Positions 63,333 to 64,000 of a stretch of DNA of 64,000 bases are shown piece by piece (the first letter of the stretch is position 1; every line of letters starts with the position of its first letter). This DNA comes from Bacteroidales bacterium UBA6267 (lineage in GTDB: Bacteria > Bacteroidota > Bacteroidia > Bacteroidales > UBA1556). Under the pieces are notes generated by a model, which was given only the letters and a program-made list of their open reading frames with translations, was not told the DNA's origin and searched no databases. The stretch lies in NCBI GenBank assembly GCA_002440745.1, contig DJVB01000036.1, forward strand, positions 1 to 64,000, given 5' to 3'. The position numbers and the translations under genes were made by a program.

Positions 63333-64000
63333 CTATAATTCAGGCTTATAGCGACTCTTTTTTAGAATTTTTTGAAAATCCATTTCCATCAATATTTCAT
63401 GTAACGGAGCATTTGTTTCAACAGCATACCTTTTAATAATTTGATAACCAATATATTCCGTGAGCCGTGGTGGCGATTTCTTGTTAAACATATCTGTAAA
63501 TGGTCCATCTTGAGAAAATTTCCGCACCATATTCTTTTCTGTGCTATAAAGCAATTGATTTTCGATAATATACCCCCAAACATAAGCCTCATTAGCTTCA
63601 ATCCAATCCAACTGATTTTCTGTATATTTAAATAAAAGTGTATCAGCAATTTCTGGCATCATTGACTTAACAAAAAAACGAGTTTTACCGGAATGAATTA
63701 TCTGCTGTAAAAGATTGGCCGAAGAGCTAAGAGGCTCCATCAAACCTGTGGCAAGTTCGGTCATGGCATCCGGAACTATCGTCTGAGGAATTGACCATCG
63801 TGTGCGATAGATTGGAAAACCGCTAACCTTATATGCCTTATATTCAGCGCCTAAATACATATCTAAACCCAATAATAATGAACCGTTGATAAATTTGACT
63901 GGATATTTGAAGTCCAATCCCGATACATAAGAAAAGAGTTGAGGAGTGGGCAAATTGGGAAAATAATAGGTAAAATACTGCAATGACTTACTCAGTTGAT
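63333..64000 (-). CDS. gldB: GldB-like gliding motility lipoprotein, N-terminus beyond the window
   Basis: The minus-strand frame is open from 63333 to the window edge with no start codon inside; codons just before the TTG at 63981-63983 read Gln-Leu-Ser-Lys-Ser, so the protein continues leftwards in the protein sense. The visible 222 residues resemble GldB: YYFPNLPTPQLFSYVSGLDFKYP, a central GLDMYLGAEYKAYK segment, PEIADTLLFKYTENQLDWIEANEAYVWGY, and PRLTEYIGYQIIKRY. GldB is a lipoprotein needed for gliding in Flavobacterium. The signal peptide and lipobox would be off the edge. The assignment is by recognised sequence style. Confidence 0.75.
   Translation of the reverse strand, partial: QLSKSLQYFTYYFPNLPTPQLFSYVSGLDFKYPVKFINGSLLLGLDMYLGAEYKAYKVSGFPIYRTRWSIPQTIVPDAMTELATGLMEPLSSSANLLQQIIHSGKTRFFVKSMMPEIADTLLFKYTENQLDWIEANEAYVWGYIIENQLLYSTEKNMVRKFSQDGPFTDMFNKKSPPRLTEYIGYQIIKRYAVETNAPLHEILMEMDFQKILKKSRYKPEL

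Noticed and set aside
63981..63983. TTG as the start of the gldB-like gene
   Set aside because: The frame stays open upstream to the window edge and the protein would lack the signal peptide expected for GldB, so the gene is truncated by the window.

Overview
The window is from a Bacteroidota chromosome, AT-rich and gene-dense. The evidence is: type IX secretion (T9SS) C-terminal sorting domains on two secreted proteins; a GldB-type gliding protein at the right edge; Bacteroidota-only families (DUF4831, DUF3078, DUF4468); an extended IspG; purH-mreBCD linkage; atpD-atpC apart from the other ATP synthase genes; and many start-proximal TAnnTTTG (-7) boxes, some with a TTTG/TTG -33 element. I see no rRNA, tRNA, CRISPR array, prophage or intact transposase. 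The genus cannot be fixed from this window; a futalosine hydrolase suggests a lineage making menaquinone by the futalosine route.

Layout. 1-474 holds a palindromic repeat element with terminal inverted repeats (152-361). 475-7429 holds a DUF4831 lipoprotein, a cupin, rsgA, aat, a D-threonine-aldolase-like enzyme overlapping a TerB-like gene, a fructosamine-kinase-like gene and a T9SS cargo. 7430-8057 is a gene-poor gap with a probable gene remnant and a strong hairpin. 8058-13709 is a giant thioester alpha-2-macroglobulin. 13926-17687 is a tightly overlapping minus-strand block (methionine aminotransferase, omega-amidase, ispG). 17761-18572 is a toxin-antitoxin islet between two 83-bp copies of the mdh 3' end, followed by mdh and a eukaryotic-type citrate synthase. 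21113-25243 is a multi-PAS hybrid histidine kinase.

25701-29603 is purH-mreB-mreC-mreD. 29615-46758 mixes an unknown secreted protein, a serpin, a POT peptide transporter, an S41 protease, a gingipain-like C25 protease with a T9SS tag, a second hybrid kinase, a DUF4468 protein, a bile-acid-symporter-family transporter, futalosine hydrolase, an MscS channel and a DUF3078 protein. 46925-54956 is a minus-strand run: a large KamA-family radical SAM enzyme, a leucine-rich-repeat protein, two small basic lipoproteins (one of only 56 residues), a propeller sensor kinase and its LytTR regulator. 55217-64000 is mostly housekeeping: a family 9 glycosyltransferase, a lipocalin-like lipoprotein, TatD, asparaginase, Dtd, a membrane methyltransferase, an alpha/beta hydrolase, atpD-atpC, a methyltransferase and a partial gldB.

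Two themes recur. One is extracellular proteolysis and its control (C25 and S41 proteases, POT peptide uptake, serpin, alpha-2-macroglobulin). The other is membrane sensing (two hybrid kinases and one LytS/LytR-type pair). The best candidates for something undescribed are the cloverleaf-like repeat element, the toxin-antitoxin islet flanked by mdh 3'-end copies, and the small-lipoprotein/sensor-kinase cluster. No complete novel defence or biosynthetic system is evident.
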